Shown here one piece after another: positions 60,945 to 64,000 of a DNA stretch of 64,000 nucleotides (positions are counted from its first letter, which is position 1; every line of letters begins with the position of its first letter). A model generated the notes under the pieces. It was given only the letters and a program-made list of their open reading frames with translations. It was not told the origin of the DNA and did no database searches. Where the stretch lies: NCBI RefSeq assembly GCF_004801255.1, contig NZ_CP036295.1:1053001-1117000 (forward strand), read 5' to 3'. Position numbers and translations under genes: made by a program. The DNA is from Desulfovibrio desulfuricans (GTDB taxonomy: Bacteria > Desulfobacterota > Desulfovibrionia > Desulfovibrionales > Desulfovibrionaceae).

Positions 60945-61229
60945 CTAGACCTGGGGCTGATTAAGGGCCTCAGCCGCACTGCGCATAAACACGGCGCACT
61001 TGTAGGGTTCGCCCTTCATGCAGCGCATGGCAAAGGCAGCCGCCATGTACATGAAGAGCCGCGATTCATAGTCGAGCCTTGTGGTGTGCAGCCAGTGGTC
61101 GTGAGGGTTGCCGCCCTCGGCCAGCTTGCGCGCACGCGCCAGATCTTCGGCATATTCATCGCCAGTAAGCTTGGTGAACAGTTCGCAGATTTCTTCGGCC
61201 AAATATTCGCGTTCTGACAAAGCTGACAT
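60945..61229 (-). CDS. Small acidic protein heading the Hmc-like cluster
   Basis: 94 residues, no signal peptide, mainly helical. Sequence features include the patterns EYAEDLARARKLAEGG and YKCAVFMRSAAEALNQ; two Cys (about residues 70 and 78). I do not recognise a family. GGGGGTTGCT precedes the ATG. It is encoded 117 bases upstream of the cytochrome gene on the same strand and has a TTGACA promoter box before it. Confidence 0.72.
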   Translation of the reverse strand: MSALSEREYLAEEICELFTKLTGDEYAEDLARARKLAEGGNPHDHWLHTTRLDYESRLFMYMAAAFAMRCMKGEPYKCAVFMRSAAEALNQPQV

Positions 61230-61330
61230 AGCAACCCCCTGCGTCTTCCGCAGTCGCGCCCCAGTCTATATGAGGCGGTTAAAAAGAGCAATTAATTAAT
61301 AAAAAACTTGATGTAATTAATCCGTACAAA

Positions 61331-61360
61331 TTTATTCTCATATAAAACATACAGTGTCAA
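61331..61360 (-). promoter_or_regulatory. Candidate promoter of the Hmc-like cluster
   Basis: On the minus strand TTGACA (61360-61355) is followed after 18 bases by AATAAA (61336-61331). It lies about 100 bases before the start of the small protein. AT-rich flanks with TTAATTA/TAATTAA symmetry (61291-61320) might hold an operator. Confidence 0.45.
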
Positions 61361-62315
61361 CGGGGTATGGATTTTTTTATGCGAAAAAACCAAAGTTAAG
61401 CTCAAAGCTTGAAAGGATTGACAATTCAATTTGAATGAGAAAAATTGCACAATCAGCTGCAAGTCTAATGTATTGATATTGCAATGAAGCATGCTATTGC
61501 ATAGCAAATTGCTACTGTTAATGTAAAATAATTTTTTTCCAAGCGCTGTTGTGTATTGTTTATGTATAATCGTAGCTAAATGATTGTTTATTGTTTCTGT
61601 AAGTAATCATGTTTGTATGTTCAACCTATGGCAGCAGCACCCGCGAGTACGCGCAGGGCGAATGGAAACTGCTGGCATGCTCCGGCCGCAACATGCAGTA
61701 ATATTGATGGTTAGCAGTAGATTGTGCAGGTAGGGCAAGAATGGGGACGCCGACGAGGCTTCAGGCTGTCGACGTGGTATGGGCACGCGCTCCGCGCTGG
61801 TTTAGGGTGGCGTGTGCTGCAGGCTGGCTGTGCGGATGTAGGGTAACCCAAAAGGGGACCGACACGCCCCGACGCCCCAGACTGAGATGCTGTACATGCA
61901 CCACGCAGGCCGTGGATCGGTTTGTTGAAACAGAGGTATGGAAAAAGGCTCTGCCGTGGCTATGGCGATCTGTGGCAAGGGAAGGGCGGTCGCAGGCAAA
62001 ATGCACATGGCCCAGCCCTGCAGCCTGGTTTCGCCGGCGGTGCGGCACTGGCGGCAAATAGGTTGACCAGGCCCACCCCCGCGATCAACCCGTTGGGCCT
62101 CCGGCGGTTGTTCCGTGCGTGCAGTGGAATCAGCCAGGCGATTGATGACTGACGCAAGGCAGAAGCGTGAGGCTGCTAGCGTATGATGCGCATAACGACC
62201 ACCGCATTGCCGTGCACCCCACATTGCGGCGCAATGCCGCGTAAGGCGTACAGGCGCAGGCTGGATGGCCCACACAGGACAGACCGTACATTGCGTACAG
62301 GAGCCCTGCAAAACG

Positions 62316-62350
62316 CAAAAATCCCCCCGAAAGGATTCCTTTCGGGGGGA
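62316..62350 (-). terminator. Terminator of rpoC
   Basis: TCCCCCCGAAAGG (62322) and its exact complement (62338) form a 13-bp stem with a 3-base loop; the minus strand continues with five T. It lies 50 bases after the rpoC stop. Confidence 0.92.
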
Positions 62351-62399
62351 CAGTCGTATGCTTGCCAGCAGACAGCCCAAGGGCGGCCTGCAACGAGGC

Positions 62400-64000
62400 T
62401 TAGTTGTTCAGGTCAACCAGGACGGGGTTTTCCTCAAGGTCTTCAAGGAATTTGTCCGGGCGTTCCTTCTGGTCGGGAACCACGATGTCGCCGTTGACGT
62501 ATTCGCGGTAGCCCGTACCGGCAGGGATAAGACGGCCCACGATGACGTTTTCTTTGAGGCCGCGCAGGTAGTCCATCTTGCCCTTGAGCGAGGCCTCGGT
62601 GAGCACCTTGGTGGTTTCCTGGAAGGATGCCGCCGAGATGAACGAGGATGTCGTCAAAGAAGCCTGGGTGATACCAAGCACCAGCGGTTCCGCAGTGGCG
62701 GGAACGCGGCCCTCGGCTATGACCTTCTGGTTTTCGGCCTTGAATTCCGCCTTGTCCACCTGCTCGCCTACGAGGAAGCTGGTGCCGCCGCAATCGAGAA
62801 CCGTAACCTTTTTGAGCATCTGGCGCACGATGACTTCAATATGCTTGTCGTCGATACCCACGCCCTGGAAGCGGTACACTTCCTGGATTTCGTCCACGAG
62901 GTAACGGGCCAGGAACTTCTCGCCCCTGGTGCGCAGGATGTCGTGCAGTTCGGGGTAACCTTCCGTCAGCGGATCGCCCGCCTCCACAAAGTCGCCGTCG
63001 GCAGCGGTGATGTGCTTGCCCTTGGGCACGAGGTATTCTTTGGCCTCGCCGATTTCAGGCGTAACCACAAGCTTGCGCTTGCCCTTTGATTCGCCGGCGT
63101 AGGTGACAGTGCCCGCGATTTCAGAAACCACGGCCATGTCCTTGGGCTTGCGCACTTCAAAGAGCTCGGCCACGCGCGGAAGACCACCCACGATATCCTT
63201 GGTCTTTGACGTTTCGCGGGGCTTGCGGGCGATGATGTCGCCTGCCTGAATGTCCGCGCCGTCCTTGATCATGATGATGGAGCCGACAGGCAGGGTATAG
63301 ACCGCCGCCGTGCCGCCGTGGCTGCGTTTTTTGACGCTGCCATGCTCATCGCAGATGGAGATGGACGGACGGAAGTTGGTGGTGCGGTATTCCATAATGG
63401 TCAGGGATGCCTGACGGGTAATATCGTCCACCTTTTCCTGCACGGTCTTGCCGTCGACGATGTCCGTAAAACGGATGATGCCTTCTTCTTCGCAGACAAA
63501 GGGTTCGTTGAACGGATCCCATTCGGCCAGCACATAGCCCTTGGCCACTTCCTGCCCGTCATGGACAAGCAGACGCGCGCCGTTGGGCAGAATGTATTTT
63601 TCGCGTTCGCGGCCCTGTGCGTCCACAATGGTGAGCTGGCCGCTCTTGCCGAGCACCAGTTCCACGCCGTCGCGGTTGGTGACGGCGCGCACGCGGTTGA
63701 GGATGACCCGGCCCGCGTTCTGGGCTTCGAACTTGTTCTTTTCAATGGTGCTCGACGCTGTACCACCGATGTGGAAGGTACGCATGGTAAGCTGCGTGCC
63801 AGGTTCACCGATGGACTGGGCGGCGATGATGCCCACGGTTTCGCCCGTGTTGACCAGGTGCCCGCGGGCAAGGTCGCGCCCGTAGCACAGGGCGCAGATG
63901 CCGCGTTCGGCCTGGCAGGTAAGGGGCGAGCGCACGGTGACCGAAGAGATGCCCTTGTCGCTGATAAGCTGGGCCTCTTTTTCTTCGATAAGCGTGTTTT
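62400..64000 (-). CDS. rpoC: RNA polymerase beta' subunit, C-terminal part (cut by window edge)
   Basis: About 533 residues of the C-terminus; the frame is open to position 64000, so the gene continues outside. Seen are the end of the second zinc site (CQAERGICALCYGRD), the bridge/trigger-loop region (NTGETVGIIAAQSIGEPGTQLTMRTFH) and the C-terminal IDDKHIEVIVRQML and LVEAG-like motifs, followed by ASFQETTKVLTEA and VIVGRLIPAGTG. It is an ordinary, intact bacterial RpoC end. The upstream gene is expected to be rpoB. Confidence 0.97.
   Translation of the reverse strand, partial: NTLIEEKEAQLISDKGISSVTVRSPLTCQAERGICALCYGRDLARGHLVNTGETVGIIAAQSIGEPGTQLTMRTFHIGGTASSTIEKNKFEAQNAGRVILNRVRAVTNRDGVELVLGKSGQLTIVDAQGREREKYILPNGARLLVHDGQEVAKGYVLAEWDPFNEPFVCEEEGIIRFTDIVDGKTVQEKVDDITRQASLTIMEYRTTNFRPSISICDEHGSVKKRSHGGTAAVYTLPVGSIIMIKDGADIQAGDIIARKPRETSKTKDIVGGLPRVAELFEVRKPKDMAVVSEIAGTVTYAGESKGKRKLVVTPEIGEAKEYLVPKGKHITAADGDFVEAGDPLTEGYPELHDILRTRGEKFLARYLVDEIQEVYRFQGVGIDDKHIEVIVRQMLKKVTVLDCGGTSFLVGEQVDKAEFKAENQKVIAEGRVPATAEPLVLGITQASLTTSSFISAASFQETTKVLTEASLKGKMDYLRGLKENVIVGRLIPAGTGYREYVNGDIVVPDQKERPDKFLEDLEENPVLVDLNN

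Larger units (their letters stand above)
61230..62399. other. Long non-coding region between the Hmc-like cluster and rpoC
   Basis: The left third (to about 61620) is very AT-rich and contains the cluster promoter. The rest has normal GC content, but no frame on either strand has a plausible start, motif or protein-like composition. An inverted repeat with CGCATTGCCG and CGGCGCAATG arms lies near 62202-62236. The rpoC terminator lies at the right end. Confidence 0.5.

Noticed and set aside
61802-62380. 192-codon minus-strand frame downstream of rpoC
   Set aside because: It begins inside or beside the rpoC terminator hairpin and has no motif or credible start.
1-64000. CRISPR arrays, tRNA genes, insertion sequences, prophage genes
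   Set aside because: No regularly spaced repeats, no cloverleaf-like sequence with a TTC loop, and no transposase, integrase or phage motif was recognised by eye; a dedicated search was not possible.

Overview
The window reads as chromosomal DNA of a GC-rich, anaerobic, sulfate-reducing deltaproteobacterium (Desulfovibrionales, most likely Desulfovibrio). The basis is gene content: a six-subunit Ech-type energy-converting NiFe hydrogenase, two sets of CCG-domain iron-sulfur proteins paired with b-type cytochromes (one Hmc-like, one resembling DsrM/DsrK), a small class III multihaem cytochrome, Rrf1/Rrf2-type regulators, and several sigma-54 activators. I saw no insertion sequence, phage gene, CRISPR array or tRNA.

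Layout. 1-863: 5' part of an EF-hand protein. 1139-4465: periplasmic histidine acid phosphatase, an ArgA-like acetyltransferase and argF. 4991-10338: echABCDEF. 10442-14187: a minus-strand zinc operon (zrgA-type protein, ABC ATPase, permease, DUF3299-like protein, Zur-type repressor) behind a Zur-box-like palindrome. 14327-21080: MFS transporter, PEP-synthase-like protein with a different C-terminus, and a membrane-bound sigma-54 activator. 21340-24697: a divergent five-gene TauE/SafE membrane cluster behind an excellent -24/-12 promoter. 24873-27150: YchJ-like SEC-C protein, duplicated Cys-motif protein, pgi. 27411-30290: NtrBC-type pair. 30777-35233: malic enzyme, GntR regulator, SRP RNA, amidohydrolase and D-2-hydroxyacid dehydrogenase. 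35850-41516: the Tol-Pal system with an additional TonB-like protein between tolA and tolB. 42071-45204: TolC-like outer-membrane protein and RNase J. 45625-50490: branched-chain amino-acid ABC importer livKHMGF. 50672-53281: MocR regulator divergent from a DMT exporter. 53455-61229: redox modules with their regulators. 62400-64000: 3' part of rpoC.

How the genes may work together. Ech couples ferredoxin and H2 chemistry to ion translocation, while the CCG/cytochrome b modules link quinone, periplasmic cytochromes and cytoplasmic thiol or Fe-S chemistry; two Rrf2 regulators and an Rrf1-like receiver sit between the two modules. Zinc uptake, branched-chain amino-acid uptake, Tol-Pal envelope upkeep and a sigma-54-controlled TauE-type exporter make up most of the rest.

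Most interesting for follow-up: the sigma-54/TauE locus with its GAFTEA-variant activator and PEP-synthase-like partner; the zinc operon with its operator; the orphan DsrMK-like pair; the Hmc-like module with a three-haem cytochrome and Rrf1/Rrf2; and several strict palindromes lying in promoter positions. Three non-coding stretches (30291-30776, 35234-35849, 61230-62399) remain largely unexplained.
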